Source of the DNA: Sphingomonas sp. JUb134
GTDB taxonomy: Bacteria; Pseudomonadota; Alphaproteobacteria; Sphingomonadales; Sphingomonadaceae
Length of the DNA: 64,000 bases
Assembly: GCF_004341505.2 (NCBI RefSeq)
Contig: NZ_SLYP02000001.1
Location: forward strand, 3,062,501 to 3,126,500
Direction of reading: 5' to 3'
Part shown: one piece after another, positions 52,724 through 62,090 of the stretch
How positions within the stretch are numbered: the stretch's first letter is position 1
Layout of the letters: every line of letters starts with the position of its first letter
Notes under the pieces: model-generated
Database searches by the model: none
Told to the model about the DNA's origin: nothing
Seen by the model: only the letters and a program-made list of their open reading frames with translations
Translations under genes and position numbers: made by a program

Positions 52724-53722
52724 TCAGCCGAGCTTGTCGGCGATCAGCTTCTTCAGGTCCACGTTCGGGCGCGCGCCATAGTGGGAGATGATCTCCGCCG
52801 CGCAGATCGCGCCCATGCGGAGCGAGTCCGTGACGCTGCGGCCCTGTGCCTGGCCATGGAGGAAGCCCGCGGCGAACAGGTCGCCCGCACCGGTCGTGTC
52901 GACCACCGCCGCAACCGGCTCGGCCGGCACCGCGACCCGCTCGCCGTCCACGATCGCGATCGCGCCGCGCTCGCTGCGCGTCACCACCAGGGTCGGCACC
53001 TGCGGCGCGACCTTGGCGACGGCATTCTCGAAGTCGTCGCCCTGGGCAAGCGCCAGCAGTTCGTTCTCGTTCGCGAACAGGATGTCGATCATGCCCTCGG
53101 CCAGCAGCGTGCGGAAATCGTCGCCGTGGCGCGAGATGCAGAACACGTCCGACAGGGTGAAGGCGACCTTGCGGCCGGCCCCACGCGCAACCTCGATCGC
53201 GGCGCGCATCGCCTGGCGCGGCTCCTCCGGATCCCAGAGATAGCCCTCCAGGTACAGGATCGCCGCATCCGCGATCATCTGCCGGTCGAGCGCCGCCTCG
53301 GGCAGGAACTGCGAGGCGCCCAGGAAGGTGTTCATCGTGCGCTGGCCGTCCGGCGTCACGAAGATCAGGCAGCGCGCCGTGGTCGGGTCGCCCGCCCGCG
53401 CCGCGGTGTCGAAGCGGATGCCGACCGCCTGCACGTCGTGCGCGAACACCTTGCCGAGCTGGTCGTCGGCGACCTGGCCGATGAAGCCGCACTTGCCGCC
53501 CAGCGCCGCGATGCCCGCGACGGTGTTTGCCGCCGATCCGCCCGAAACCTCGCGGCCCGGCCCCATCTTGGCATAAAGCGCATCGGCCTCGGCCGGCGAA
53601 AACACCAGCTGCATCGAGCCTTTGTTCATGCCTTCTGCTTCCAGGAACGAATCTTCGGCCTGGGCGAGAATGTCGACGATCGCGTTGCCGATCGCGACAA
53701 CGTCGTAGGTGGGTTCGGTCAA
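52724..53722 (-). CDS. PfkB-family kinase, adenosine-kinase-like
   Basis: This is a 332-residue ribokinase-fold enzyme. VVAIGNAIVDILAQ is the N-terminal nucleoside motif; GGSAANTVAGIAALGG is the first PfkB signature; DTTGAGDLFAAGFLHG is the second, with the catalytic Asp and anion hole. It probably phosphorylates adenosine or a related nucleoside or sugar. A TTG start at 53722 is chosen because GGAG lies eight bases upstream and the conserved protein begins there; no nearby in-frame ATG fits. Confidence 0.87.
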   Translation of the reverse strand: MTEPTYDVVAIGNAIVDILAQAEDSFLEAEGMNKGSMQLVFSPAEADALYAKMGPGREVSGGSAANTVAGIAALGGKCGFIGQVADDQLGKVFAHDVQAVGIRFDTAARAGDPTTARCLIFVTPDGQRTMNTFLGASQFLPEAALDRQMIADAAILYLEGYLWDPEEPRQAMRAAIEVARGAGRKVAFTLSDVFCISRHGDDFRTLLAEGMIDILFANENELLALAQGDDFENAVAKVAPQVPTLVVTRSERGAIAIVDGERVAVPAEPVAAVVDTTGAGDLFAAGFLHGQAQGRSVTDSLRMGAICAAEIISHYGARPNVDLKKLIADKLG

Positions 53723-53825
53723 GTGAGTCTCCAATGCGGGATCCGCAAACGCCCTCGCGGTAAAGAGCGGCGTGCGTGCGTGCAACCGCGTTGACGCCGG
53801 CGCACGCGCCCCCCATTCCCGCGCC

Positions 53826-54509
53826 ATGATCCGCGCCCTCCTCCTCTCCGTCGCCCAGCTCGGCGACCGGCGCATCCTGGCGGTGCTGGCGAAGTCGCTC
53901 GCGGTGACGCTGCTGCTGTTCCTGGTCGTGGCGGCGCTGTTCGCATTCGGCGCCCGCGCGCTGGTGCGGGACGGCCTCCACTGGGGAACCGGCGTCGGCG
54001 ACCTCGCGGCCGCAGCGGCGGCGATCGCGACCATTGGTCTGGGCTGGCTGCTGTTCCGCGCCGTCGCCATCGCCGTGACCGGCATCTTTGCGGACGACGT
54101 CGTCGCCGCAGTCGAGGCACGCCACTATCCCGCCGCGCTCGCAAGTGCCCGGCCGGTGCCGTTCGCGCGCGGCGCCGCGATGGGGATAGGATCGGCCGGA
54201 CGGGTGATCGGCGTGAACCTGCTGCTCGCGCCGCTCTATCTCCTGCTACTGGCGACCGGCGTGGGCACGGCCGTCGCCTTCTTCCTGGTCAACGGCTGGC
54301 TGCTCGGCCGCGACCTGGGGGACATGGTCGCCGCCCGGCACCTCCCCGCGCCGTCGATGCGGCAATGGCGGCGTACCACTGCCGGCGGGCGCCTGCTGCT
54401 GGGGTTCGCCGGCACCGGGCTGCTCCTGATCCCGTTCGTCAACTTCGTCGCGCCAGTGCTCGGCGCGGCCATGGCGACCCACTGGTTCCACGAAAGGCGA
54501 GGCAAATGA
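53826..54509 (+). CDS. EI24/CysZ-like membrane protein
   Basis: This is a 227-residue protein with four main hydrophobic segments. The family features are FADDVVAAVEARHYP, VNGWLLGRDLGDMVAARHL and FVNFVAPVLGAAMATHWFHE, matching the EI24 domain. CysZ, a member, transports sulfate in some bacteria, but this gene is not next to cysteine genes. Its stop overlaps the start of the next lipoprotein gene. Confidence 0.8.
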   Translation: MIRALLLSVAQLGDRRILAVLAKSLAVTLLLFLVVAALFAFGARALVRDGLHWGTGVGDLAAAAAAIATIGLGWLLFRAVAIAVTGIFADDVVAAVEARHYPAALASARPVPFARGAAMGIGSAGRVIGVNLLLAPLYLLLLATGVGTAVAFFLVNGWLLGRDLGDMVAARHLPAPSMRQWRRTTAGGRLLLGFAGTGLLLIPFVNFVAPVLGAAMATHWFHERRGK

Positions 54510-54883
54510 AGCGTTGGGCAGGACTGGCAGTGCTGGGCATGGGGCTGGGCGGCTGCGCGACGGGACCCAGCGTCGGGCCCGGCAACCTACCCCCGCCCCC
54601 GCCGAGCGCCAGCTACAGCGCCGTGGGACTGGAGCGGATCCTGGGTCAGCCGGCCAACGCGCTCACCAAGCTGTTCGGAAAGCCCGATGCCGAACTGACG
54701 GAGGGGGCCGGCCGCAAGATGCAGTTCGGCTCCGACATCTGCGTGCTCGACGCCTATCTCTACGCCCCAAAGGGCGGCGGCACGCCCGTCGTCACCTATG
54801 TCGACGCCCGCCAGCGTAACGGCGCCCCGATCGACCGAGCCAGCTGCGTCGCAGCCCTCGTCCGCCGCGAAGGCGGGCGCTAA
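54506..54883 (+). CDS. Hypothetical lipoprotein
   Basis: This 125-residue protein has the lipobox AVLGMGLGGC. A proline-rich spacer precedes a small domain with ILGQPANALTKLFGKPDAEL, which resembles SmpA/OmlA-like outer-membrane modules in its short GKPD-type turn, and two cysteines (DICVLD, ASCVAAL). The function is unknown. It is translationally coupled to the EI24-like gene. Confidence 0.65.
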   Translation: MKRWAGLAVLGMGLGGCATGPSVGPGNLPPPPPSASYSAVGLERILGQPANALTKLFGKPDAELTEGAGRKMQFGSDICVLDAYLYAPKGGGTPVVTYVDARQRNGAPIDRASCVAALVRREGGR

Positions 54884-54891
54884 GCGTCCGC

Positions 54892-56010
54892 TCAGCCGCC
54901 CCACTCCGCCCGGACATCCGCGTCCGCTTCCCCGGCCAGCCGCGCACCACGCTCGCCGGCAAAGCGCTCCGGATCCAGCCGCCCCAGCGCCCAGACCGCC
55001 GCCCCCCGCACCACCGGCGCCGGATCGTCCAGCAGCCGCGCGACGGGCGCCGCCAATCCCGGGTCGCCGCTGTTCCCCGCCGCCACCAGCACGTTGCGCA
55101 CCATCCGGTCGCGCCCGATCCGCTTGATCGGCGATCCCGCGAACACCTGCCGGAAGCTCGGGTCGTCCAGCGCCATCAGCTCCGCGAGCCGCGGCGCCGC
55201 CAGTTCGGCGCGGGGCACGAACGCCTTGTTGGCCGCCGACGTCGCCGCAAACTTGTTCCACGGGCACACCGCCAGGCAGTCGTCGCAGCCATAGATGCGG
55301 TTGCCGATGCCGGGCCGCAGCGCCGCCGGGATCGGCCCCGCATGCTCGATCGTCAGATAGCTCACACACCGCCGCGCATCGAGCTGGTAGGGCGCGGGGA
55401 AGGCGTCGGTCGGGCACGCCCGCTGGCACGCGTCGCACGATCCGCAGCTTCCCCCCGGACGTGCGTCGGGTGCCAGCTCCAGCGTGGTATAGATCGCCCC
55501 CAGGAACAGCCAGCTGCCGTGCTCCCGGCTCAGGAGGTTGGTGTGCTTGCCCTGCCATCCGAGCCCCGCCGCCTCGGCGAGCGGTTTCTCCATGACCGGC
55601 GCGGTATCGACGAACACCTTGAGGTCGCATCCCGCTTCGTTCGCGAGCCAGCGGCCGAGCGCCTTCAGCGCCTTTTTCACCACGTCGTGGTAGTCGGCGC
55701 CCTGCGCATAGACCGAGATCCGCCCGCGATCTCCGACCTCCGCCAGCGCCAGCGGGTCCCGCGCCGGCGCATAGCTCATGCCGAGCGCGATCACCGATCG
55801 CACCTCCGGCCACAATCCCTGAGGCGAGCCGCGGTGGTGGGCGCGCTCCTCCATCCAGATCATGCTGCCGTGCCGGCCCGCCTCCAGCCACTCCCGCAGC
55901 CGGGCGGCCGTCTGCGGCGTGGCATCCGCGCGCGCAAAGCCGCAGGCCGCGAAACCGAGCTCCGCCGCCTTCTCTTGGATGCGCGATTCCAGGGACTTGT
56001 GCTGGTCCAC
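54892..56010 (-). CDS. queG: Epoxyqueuosine reductase
   Basis: This 372-residue enzyme has the DUF1730 N-terminal domain ([25 protein letters not shown]) and two [4Fe-4S] clusters ([16 protein letters not shown] and [11 protein letters not shown]), followed by HEAT-like repeats. It reduces epoxyqueuosine to queuosine in tRNA using a cobalamin cofactor. The start is a GTG at 56010. The lipoprotein gene converges on it with eight bases between stops. Confidence 0.93.
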   Translation of the reverse strand: MDQHKSLESRIQEKAAELGFAACGFARADATPQTAARLREWLEAGRHGSMIWMEERAHHRGSPQGLWPEVRSVIALGMSYAPARDPLALAEVGDRGRISVYAQGADYHDVVKKALKALGRWLANEAGCDLKVFVDTAPVMEKPLAEAAGLGWQGKHTNLLSREHGSWLFLGAIYTTLELAPDARPGGSCGSCDACQRACPTDAFPAPYQLDARRCVSYLTIEHAGPIPAALRPGIGNRIYGCDDCLAVCPWNKFAATSAANKAFVPRAELAAPRLAELMALDDPSFRQVFAGSPIKRIGRDRMVRNVLVAAGNSGDPGLAAPVARLLDDPAPVVRGAAVWALGRLDPERFAGERGARLAGEADADVRAEWGG

Positions 56011-56131
56011 GCCGCCCCGCTACCACGATGACGCGGCGCGCAGCACCCCTTGCGTGCGCCACGCGTTACGTCAGTGTGCAACAAGGGCAGCGCGTGGGGG
56101 GAATGACCTCGCCCGGCCGTACGGAGGTTGG

Positions 56132-57073
56132 ATGGAGTCGAACGCTGCTGCCACGGGCCTGGCGCTGACTGCGAGTGGATTGGTCAAGCGGTTCGGCGGA
56201 CGCCGCGTCGTCGACGGCATCGATCTTCAGGTACCGACCGGCGCCGTCTATGGCGTGCTCGGCCCCAATGGTGCTGGCAAGACGACGACGCTGCGCATGC
56301 TGCTCGGCATCATCGAGCCCGATGCCGGCCAACGTTGCCTGCTTGGGCACGACGCGCCGCGCGATGCCTCCGACCGGGTCGGCTATCTGCCCGAGGAGCG
56401 CGGGCTCTACCCGGGCATGAAGGCGCGCGAGGCGATCGCCTTCATGGGGGCGTTGCGCGGGCTCGACTGGGCGACGGGTCGCAAGCGTGCCGCCGTGATG
56501 ATGGAGCGCGCGGGCCTGGGCGACTCGATCGACAGCAAGATCCGCAAGCTGTCCAAGGGCATGGCTCAGTTCGTGCAGCTGCTCGGCTCCGTCGTGCACG
56601 AGCCCGAGTTCCTGGTCCTCGACGAGCCCTTCTCCGGCCTCGACCCGGTCAACCAGGAGCGGCTCGAGGGGCTCGTCATGGCCGAGCGCGACCGCGGCGC
56701 CACCATTCTCTTTTCCACCCACGTCATGGCCCATGCCGAGCGGCTGTGCGACCGCCTTGCGATCATCGCCGGGGGCAAGCGCCGGTTCGAAGGCACCGTG
56801 GCGGAGGCGCGCGGCACGCTCCCGATGCGCGCCCATTATGTGCCCCATCACCCGGGCGACGGCATCGCTACGCTGCTGCCGCCGGATGCACAACGCGATC
56901 GCCAGGGCGACGGCTGGACCTTCTCGGTGCCCGACGAGGGCGTAGAGCAGACGCTCAGCCGCCTCATCGCCGGCGGCTTCGGCATCGCCGGCCTCTCGAT
57001 CGAACGCCCGGGGCTCCACGACGCGTTCGTGCGCATCGTCGGCAAGGCTGCGGCCGAAGGAACTCCCGCATGA
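56132..57073 (+). CDS. ABC exporter ATP-binding protein (NatA-like)
   Basis: This is a 313-residue ATPase. The Walker A is GPNGAGKTTTLR, the signature is LSKGMAQFVQL, the Walker B is FLVLDEPFSGLDP and the switch His is in FSTHVMAHAE. A C-terminal DUF4162-like region follows. ACGGAGG lies upstream of the ATG at 56132. It powers the permease encoded next, with which it overlaps by four bases. Confidence 0.9.
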   Translation: MESNAAATGLALTASGLVKRFGGRRVVDGIDLQVPTGAVYGVLGPNGAGKTTTLRMLLGIIEPDAGQRCLLGHDAPRDASDRVGYLPEERGLYPGMKAREAIAFMGALRGLDWATGRKRAAVMMERAGLGDSIDSKIRKLSKGMAQFVQLLGSVVHEPEFLVLDEPFSGLDPVNQERLEGLVMAERDRGATILFSTHVMAHAERLCDRLAIIAGGKRRFEGTVAEARGTLPMRAHYVPHHPGDGIATLLPPDAQRDRQGDGWTFSVPDEGVEQTLSRLIAGGFGIAGLSIERPGLHDAFVRIVGKAAAEGTPA

Positions 57074-58299
57074 GCAATCTTGCCCGCATGCTGCGCCAGA
57101 CGCTGACGGTCGCCCGCCGCGACTTCATCGCGACCGTGCTGACTCCCACCTTCCTGATCTTTCTGCTCGCACCCATGCTGTTCGCCAGCTTCGGCGCGCT
57201 CGGCAGCCTCGGCGCACGCGCAGTCGGCGAAAGCGGCGAGGACCGCGAGCGGCTCTACGCCATCGCCGCCCCGGCCGATGGCGCCCGCTTCCTGGCCGCC
57301 GATCGCCTCGCCCGCGGCTTTCTCTCGCAGGAGACGCTGCCGCCCGTGCTGGAGGTGGTGACCCCGGATGCCGACCCTGCGGCGCAGGCGCGCAAGCTCC
57401 TCGCCCAGCAGGACCGCGACGTGCCGGCGGTGCTCTATGGCGCGCCGGAGCAACCGCACATCGTCCACGGCAATGCCGTCTCGCGCGGTTCCAAATATCT
57501 CGCCATGCTGTCCGAACAGGTCGCGCGCGATGGCCGCGCCGGCCTCACCGGCCCCATCAGCCAGCCGCGCTTCGAGCAGGTGGCGCGCGAGACCAGCACC
57601 ATCGGCGGCAAGAACACCGCGGCCGGCTTTGCCGTGATCGCGCTGTTCGCCGTCACGCTGATCCTCGCCAGCCAGGCGGTCGGCACCATGGCGGAGGAAC
57701 GCTCCAACAAGGTGATCGAGGTGCTCGCCGCCGCCGTGCCGCTGGAGGCGGTGTTCCTCGGCAAGCTGATCGGTATGTTCGGGGTCGCGGTGTTGTTCGT
57801 GCTGTTCTGGGGCACGTTGATCGGCAATGTCGGCGCCCTCCTGCCGAGCAGCGAGGCGGCAACGCTTGCGGGTCTCGCGCCGGCGGTCGGGCTGCCGACG
57901 TTCGCGCTGCTGTTCGCCGTCTATTTCGCCGCCGCCTTTCTGCTGCTCGGCGCGGTGTTCCTCGGCATCGGTGCCCAGGCGTCCACGCCGCGCGAAATTC
58001 AGATGCTGTCGCTGCCGCTGACGCTGTTCCAGATGGGCATGTTCGCGCTGTCGCTCACCGCCGCCGGCAAGCCGCACAGCTGGATCGCCACCTTTGCGGA
58101 AGTCTTCCCCTTCAGTTCGCCCTTCGCGATGGCCGCGCGCGCGGCGAACCGCCCGGAGCTCTGGCCCCATCTGCTCGCGATCGGCTGGCAGGTCCTCTGG
58201 GTGGCGCTGACGATCACGATCGGCGCACGGCTGTTCCGCCGCGGCGTGCTGCAATCCGCCGGTCCCAAGTTCCGCTGGGCCACGCTCCTCCGCCGCTAA
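57070..58299 (+). CDS. ABC-2 type exporter permease (NatB-like)
   Basis: This is a 409-residue permease. An N-terminal helix (TLTPTFLIF-like region near residues 25-45) is followed by a large extracytoplasmic domain and five to six C-terminal helices beginning AGFAVIALFAVTLILASQAVGTMAEERSNKVIEVL. This is the ABC-2/NatB architecture used to export sodium, drugs or peptides. The substrate cannot be read from the sequence. Confidence 0.87.
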   Translation: MSNLARMLRQTLTVARRDFIATVLTPTFLIFLLAPMLFASFGALGSLGARAVGESGEDRERLYAIAAPADGARFLAADRLARGFLSQETLPPVLEVVTPDADPAAQARKLLAQQDRDVPAVLYGAPEQPHIVHGNAVSRGSKYLAMLSEQVARDGRAGLTGPISQPRFEQVARETSTIGGKNTAAGFAVIALFAVTLILASQAVGTMAEERSNKVIEVLAAAVPLEAVFLGKLIGMFGVAVLFVLFWGTLIGNVGALLPSSEAATLAGLAPAVGLPTFALLFAVYFAAAFLLLGAVFLGIGAQASTPREIQMLSLPLTLFQMGMFALSLTAAGKPHSWIATFAEVFPFSSPFAMAARAANRPELWPHLLAIGWQVLWVALTITIGARLFRRGVLQSAGPKFRWATLLRR

Positions 58300-58350
58300 G
58301 TGATTGGGGCGGGTGGAAACCGGGTACGCGCCGCCCCATCTTTCCCGCTG

Positions 58351-58839
58351 ATGACACAGCCCCTTCTCGATCGCCGCCGCCTGCTCGGTCTGGTCGGCCT
58401 CGGCGGTACCGCGCTCGCGATCGGCGTTTCCGCTGAGGCGGCGCCGCCTGCGCCCTTCAAGCTCAGCGACGCCCAGTGGCGCGCCCGCCTCACCCCCGCG
58501 CAATATCATGTGCTGCGCGAGGAAGGCACCGAGCGCGCCTACACGAGCCCGCTCAACAAGGAGGAGCGCCCCGGCGTCTTCGCCTGCGCCGGCTGCGGCC
58601 AGCCGCTCTTCACCTCGGCCACCAAGTTCGAGAGCGGCACCGGCTGGCCCAGCTTCTGGGCGCCGATACGGGGCGCCGTGATGACGCGGTCGGACCGGTC
58701 GCTGTGGATGGCACGCACCGAGGTGCGCTGCGCCCGTTGCGCCGGTCACCTCGGCCATGTGTTCGACGACGGCCCCAAGCCCACGGGCAAGCGCTACTGC
58801 ATGAACGGCGTCGCCATGGTGTTCCGCCCGAAGGCGTGA
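58351..58839 (+). CDS. msrB: Peptide-methionine (R)-S-oxide reductase, exported
   Basis: This is a 162-residue MsrB with a twin-arginine-like signal (DRRRLLGLVGLGGTAL). Zinc-binding cysteines are in CAGCGQPLF and RCARCAGHLGHV; the catalytic Cys is in KRYCMNGVAM, where RYCINS is usual. It repairs oxidised methionine in periplasmic proteins. The ATG at 58351 starts the signal. A strong terminator follows. Confidence 0.9.
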   Translation: MTQPLLDRRRLLGLVGLGGTALAIGVSAEAAPPAPFKLSDAQWRARLTPAQYHVLREEGTERAYTSPLNKEERPGVFACAGCGQPLFTSATKFESGTGWPSFWAPIRGAVMTRSDRSLWMARTEVRCARCAGHLGHVFDDGPKPTGKRYCMNGVAMVFRPKA

Positions 58840-58861
58840 CGCCGCCGCGCTAGGCTGGAAT

Positions 58862-58906
58862 CAGAAGCGGCCCGTTTCCAGCGAAGGAAACGGGCCGCTT
58901 CTGTTT
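58862..58906. terminator. Bidirectional terminator between msrB and the CHAP gene
   Basis: A perfect 18-bp stem pairs 58862-58879 with 58886-58903 around the loop AGCGAA, followed by TTT. It lies between two convergent stops. Confidence 0.88.
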
Positions 58907-58922
58907 GGGGGTAGGCAGGCGA

Positions 58923-59465
58923 TCAATCGACCAGCGCGGTGATGCCCTTGCCGATGTTGTTGCCGCCGCCGCTGGCGATCTCGACGGTACCGAGCGTTTC
59001 GGTCTGCGGCGCCCGGCCCGAATAGATGAAGCCTTTGGTCACGTAGGACGAGGTTCCGAGGCCGCCGACCGGGCCGAACCACACCCGCACTTCGCTCCAG
59101 TCGCCGGCGGGCGAAACATCCACTGCGCGCACGTCGCGCTCGATGCCGCCGCGGCGCGACCAGTTGGCGTGGGTCAGCAGGACCTCGCGGTCGCTCACCA
59201 CCTTGGAGACCATCGCGACATGGCCCATCCGCATGCGGCGGCTGGCTTCGAACGACAGGACCGCGCCTTCCTTGGGGGTGTTGCCGCGCTCGTACTTGCC
59301 GGCGGCCTGGTTCCACCAGGTGTTGGCGTTGCCGTGGATGTCGATGCCGGAAATCTCGCGGGCATAGGGGGCGCACTGCCAGAAGCGTGCCTGTGCCGGA
59401 ACCGTGGTCAGCAGGCAAAACGATACCGCCAGCGCGCAACGCGCTGCAAAAGCCCGGAAATTCAT
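58923..59465 (-). CDS. CHAP-domain amidase/peptidase, secreted
   Basis: This is a 180-residue protein. Signal peptide: CALAVSFCLLTTVPAQA. The catalytic Cys31 is in FWQCAPYAREISG and the His in RMGHVAMVSKV, followed by a polar residue in LLTHANWSRRGG. The CHAP fold cleaves peptidoglycan peptides. This subgroup is frequent in Sphingomonas (recalled). It is a stand-alone gene. Confidence 0.85.
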   Translation of the reverse strand: MNFRAFAARCALAVSFCLLTTVPAQARFWQCAPYAREISGIDIHGNANTWWNQAAGKYERGNTPKEGAVLSFEASRRMRMGHVAMVSKVVSDREVLLTHANWSRRGGIERDVRAVDVSPAGDWSEVRVWFGPVGGLGTSSYVTKGFIYSGRAPQTETLGTVEIASGGGNNIGKGITALVD

Positions 59466-59748
59466 GGACCCCCCAAAGGTCGTTGAAGCTCGTGTCAGCG
59501 TGTGAAGCAGGATTTTTTCACGGGCGAAAGATCATGCGGCTCGTCGACGGAACCTTTTCCGACGAAGCGTGTTTAGGCGTCGGTGGTTGCCCGGCGGAAG
59601 GTCCGTCGCAGCCCCGACTGTCCTGCGCGATGGCTGATTTCGCGGCCTTTTTCTGCGTGCCTGCCGCATCGACATCGTCGGCGCAGGTCCTTTCGGTGCG
59701 GCGAATCGCCGTCGTTACCCCTGCGCCGATTCCGTCTAGAAGAGGCCG

Positions 59749-60183
59749 ATGCGACCCTGGTTCTTCGCCGCGCTGCTGCTCGCCGGCTGCAACAACAGCC
59801 CCCTTCCCGAGGAGGATCTCCGCCCCGCAGGCGAGGAGACGAGCGCAGCGCTCTCGCCCGGCACCACGCCCGTCCGGATCGGCGAACAGGGACCGAGCTT
59901 CGCCGCTTGCGGCATCGGCGGCGACGTGATCGCGCCCTCCATCCCGGTCCGCGCAGCGCCGTTCGAGGAGGCATCGGTCACCGACGCACTGGAGCAGGGC
60001 CGGCCACTGTTCGTCTGCACCCGCTCGATCGACCAGCGCTGGCTGGGCGTGGTCGTGCCGCCGGCCGCGGCGCCCCAGGAAGGGTGTGGCGTCACCAGCC
60101 CCGTCGGCGGCCGCCGCCCCTATGAAGGCGCCTGCCTCTCCGGCTGGGTTCCTGCCGCCGCAGTTCGCGCCCGGGCCCGCTAA
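59749..60183 (+). CDS. Hypothetical lipoprotein, possibly SH3-like
   Basis: The 144-residue protein has a lipobox (FFAALLLAGC). The body reads IPVRAAPFEEASVTDALEQGRPLFVCTRSIDQRWLGVVVP and CLSGWVPAAAV, a pattern like bacterial SH3 domains that bind cell wall, with several cysteines. The assignment to SH3 is tentative. A stretch of 283 bp without an evident gene precedes it. Confidence 0.6.
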   Translation: MRPWFFAALLLAGCNNSPLPEEDLRPAGEETSAALSPGTTPVRIGEQGPSFAACGIGGDVIAPSIPVRAAPFEEASVTDALEQGRPLFVCTRSIDQRWLGVVVPPAAAPQEGCGVTSPVGGRRPYEGACLSGWVPAAAVRARAR

Positions 60184-60331
60184 GGCCCCTCCCCTCGGTT
60201 CGTCGCAACCTTTGTTGCGCTGCAACAGATTTCATGGTCCGTTCGTTGGCACGCGCCGGATCGGTTCAGCATGCTGTTAACCGCCGCCCGGCAGAATGAC
60301 GGGTGATGGAGCACGTTCGGGAGCGAGATCG

Positions 60332-60883
60332 ATGGGCGCAAGGATGAAGCCGGCCGAAGGCGCGATGACCCTGGCCGAGATGAAAGAGTTCGCAGGCTTC
60401 AGCGCCGCGACCCAGCGCTACATCCGCCGCTCGCTCGATATCGGCCTCGACCGTCAGGACGCGATGGAGCGCTGGTCGCGCGACGTCGTCGAGGCGGCCA
60501 GCATCCGCGCCCAGGCCCGGCTCTACGATCGCCTGCCCGAAATTCGCGCGCTGGTTCCGGACGACAGCGGCCTGGAAGCCGTCGAACCCTTCATGGCCCC
60601 GCTCCTGGTCGTAACCGCGTTCGATCTCGGCCAAGGCCGCCTCACCTCCTTCTCCGCCTATCGCTTCCTCTATGAGCGCCTGCTCGGTGCAGAGGCGCGG
60701 CCGTGGCTCCCGTCCGCCTTCTGCGCATCGGCGGCATTGCCCCACCTCCACCCAGAGCTGCGGCGCAAGCTGCTCCAGTCGATCAGCGAAGCCGCCGCCA
60801 CCGCCTCGGGCTGGTCGCTGCGCCAGCCGGCCTTCTTTCCGGCCTGGGTGGAAAAGGTCGATCAGCGCTCGCTGCCGAACTGA
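60332..60883 (+). CDS. Hypothetical protein, all-helical
   Basis: This 183-residue protein has no signal peptide. The sequence (MTLAEMKEFAGFSAATQRYIRRSLDIGLDRQDAMERWSRDVVEAASIRAQARLYDRLPEI) predicts a helical bundle, and the C-terminal part (LLQSISEAAATASGW) continues it. No known family was recognised. The ATG at 60332 is chosen for the GGAG about nine bases upstream; an ATG at 60344 is possible. Confidence 0.6.
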   Translation: MGARMKPAEGAMTLAEMKEFAGFSAATQRYIRRSLDIGLDRQDAMERWSRDVVEAASIRAQARLYDRLPEIRALVPDDSGLEAVEPFMAPLLVVTAFDLGQGRLTSFSAYRFLYERLLGAEARPWLPSAFCASAALPHLHPELRRKLLQSISEAAATASGWSLRQPAFFPAWVEKVDQRSLPN

Positions 60884-60892
60884 GCGACCGGC

Positions 60893-62050
60893 TCACAGCA
60901 CGGGAAGGTCGGAGACCCTGAGGCCCAACCATCCCGCCAGCCGCTCCAGTTCGCCGCCCAGCGCCTCCGGCGTAGCGGCCGGTGCGTTCGGCTCGATGCT
61001 GGCCTGCTGCACGATCAGCGTCCCGCTCCTGCGGTCCGCCTTCAGGTCGACGCGCGCGACCAGCGCACCGTCGAGCAGGAACGGCAGAACGTAATAGCCA
61101 TGCTCGCCCTTGTGCGCGGGCGTGTAGATTTCGAGGCGATAGCGAAAGTCGAACAGGCGCTCGGTCCGATCGCGGTTCCAAACGAGCGGATCGAACGGAG
61201 ACAGCAGCGCCGGCCCGTTCGCCCGCCGGCCGGCCATGGCGTCGCGATGGAGATAGGCCTGCTGGCGCCAGCCACGCACCCGCACCGGCACGATCGTCCC
61301 CTCCTCGACGAGTTCGGCGATCGGCTGCGGGGCATCCGCAGCGGGGATCCGGTAGTAATCGCGCAGATCCCCTGCGGTCGCGATACCGAGCGCCCGTGCC
61401 GATCGCGCCAGCAGTTCGCGCCGGGCCTCCGCTCCGGTTGGTGTAGGCTGGTCGAGAATGGCACGCGGCAGCACGCGCTCCGGCAGATCGTAGACGCGCT
61501 CGAAATTGCCGCGCCGATGAGTCGCTGCGACCAGGCCCGCCCAGAACAGCCATTCAAGGGCGTGCTTGCCCTCGCTCCACACCCACATGCCCTTGGTCCG
61601 CGCGTTGCCGGCCAGGTCGGAGGCCGCGAGCGGTCCTTCGCTGGCGATGCGGGCGAGCAGGGCCTCGGCCTCGGCCCGCCGCGGGCCGGCGAACGGCTCC
61701 AGTTGGCGCCATACGCCCCTGCCGGCGCGCGCCCGCGCCATCCGCCAGCGCAGTAGCGGGTGGCAGTCGATCGGCAGCAGCGATGCCTCGTGCCCCCAAT
61801 ATTCGAAGAAGCGCTTGGGGCGCTCCGCCATGATTCCGTCGAGCAGTGCCCGATCATAGGCGCCCAGCCGCGAGAACAGGGGCAGATAGTGCGCGCGGGC
61901 TAGGACGCTGACGCTGTCGATCTGAAGCAGGCCGAGCTTCGCGATCGTCCGGCGCACCCGTGCCGCGCCGATGTCGCCGTCCCGTTCGCGCGCGTTGAGC
62001 CCCTGCGCGGTGAGCGCGATCCGCCGCGCTTCTGCAACCGAGAGCTCCAC
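60893..62050 (-). CDS. AlkZ/YcaQ-like winged-helix DNA glycosylase
   Basis: This 385-residue protein matches the HTH_42 family of interstrand-crosslink glycosylases: KLGLLQIDSVSVLARAHYLPLFSRLGAYD near residues 39-67, whose Gln/Asp region corresponds to the catalytic QxD of E. coli YcaQ, then FFEYWGHEASLLP, LLSPFDPLVWNRDR and RLEIYTPAHKGEHGYYVLPFLL. It is predicted to unhook crosslinked or bulky bases. The ATG start at 62050 is the first in the conserved region. Confidence 0.85.
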   Translation of the reverse strand: MELSVAEARRIALTAQGLNARERDGDIGAARVRRTIAKLGLLQIDSVSVLARAHYLPLFSRLGAYDRALLDGIMAERPKRFFEYWGHEASLLPIDCHPLLRWRMARARAGRGVWRQLEPFAGPRRAEAEALLARIASEGPLAASDLAGNARTKGMWVWSEGKHALEWLFWAGLVAATHRRGNFERVYDLPERVLPRAILDQPTPTGAEARRELLARSARALGIATAGDLRDYYRIPAADAPQPIAELVEEGTIVPVRVRGWRQQAYLHRDAMAGRRANGPALLSPFDPLVWNRDRTERLFDFRYRLEIYTPAHKGEHGYYVLPFLLDGALVARVDLKADRRSGTLIVQQASIEPNAPAATPEALGGELERLAGWLGLRVSDLPVL

Positions 62051-62090
62051 CGTCAGAACCGTCCTCCCGCCTTCGTCAGGGGCCTAGGCT

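Noticed and set aside
51132..54125. A 997-codon minus-strand frame across the permease and kinase genes
   Set aside because: It is out of frame with the PfkB kinase, crosses a strong terminator, and has His/Asp/Arg-rich shadow composition.
59466..59748. Gene or regulatory RNA in the 283-bp gap between the CHAP gene and the following lipoprotein gene
   Set aside because: The frames there lack a ribosome site and any similarity, and only short weak inverted repeats were seen.
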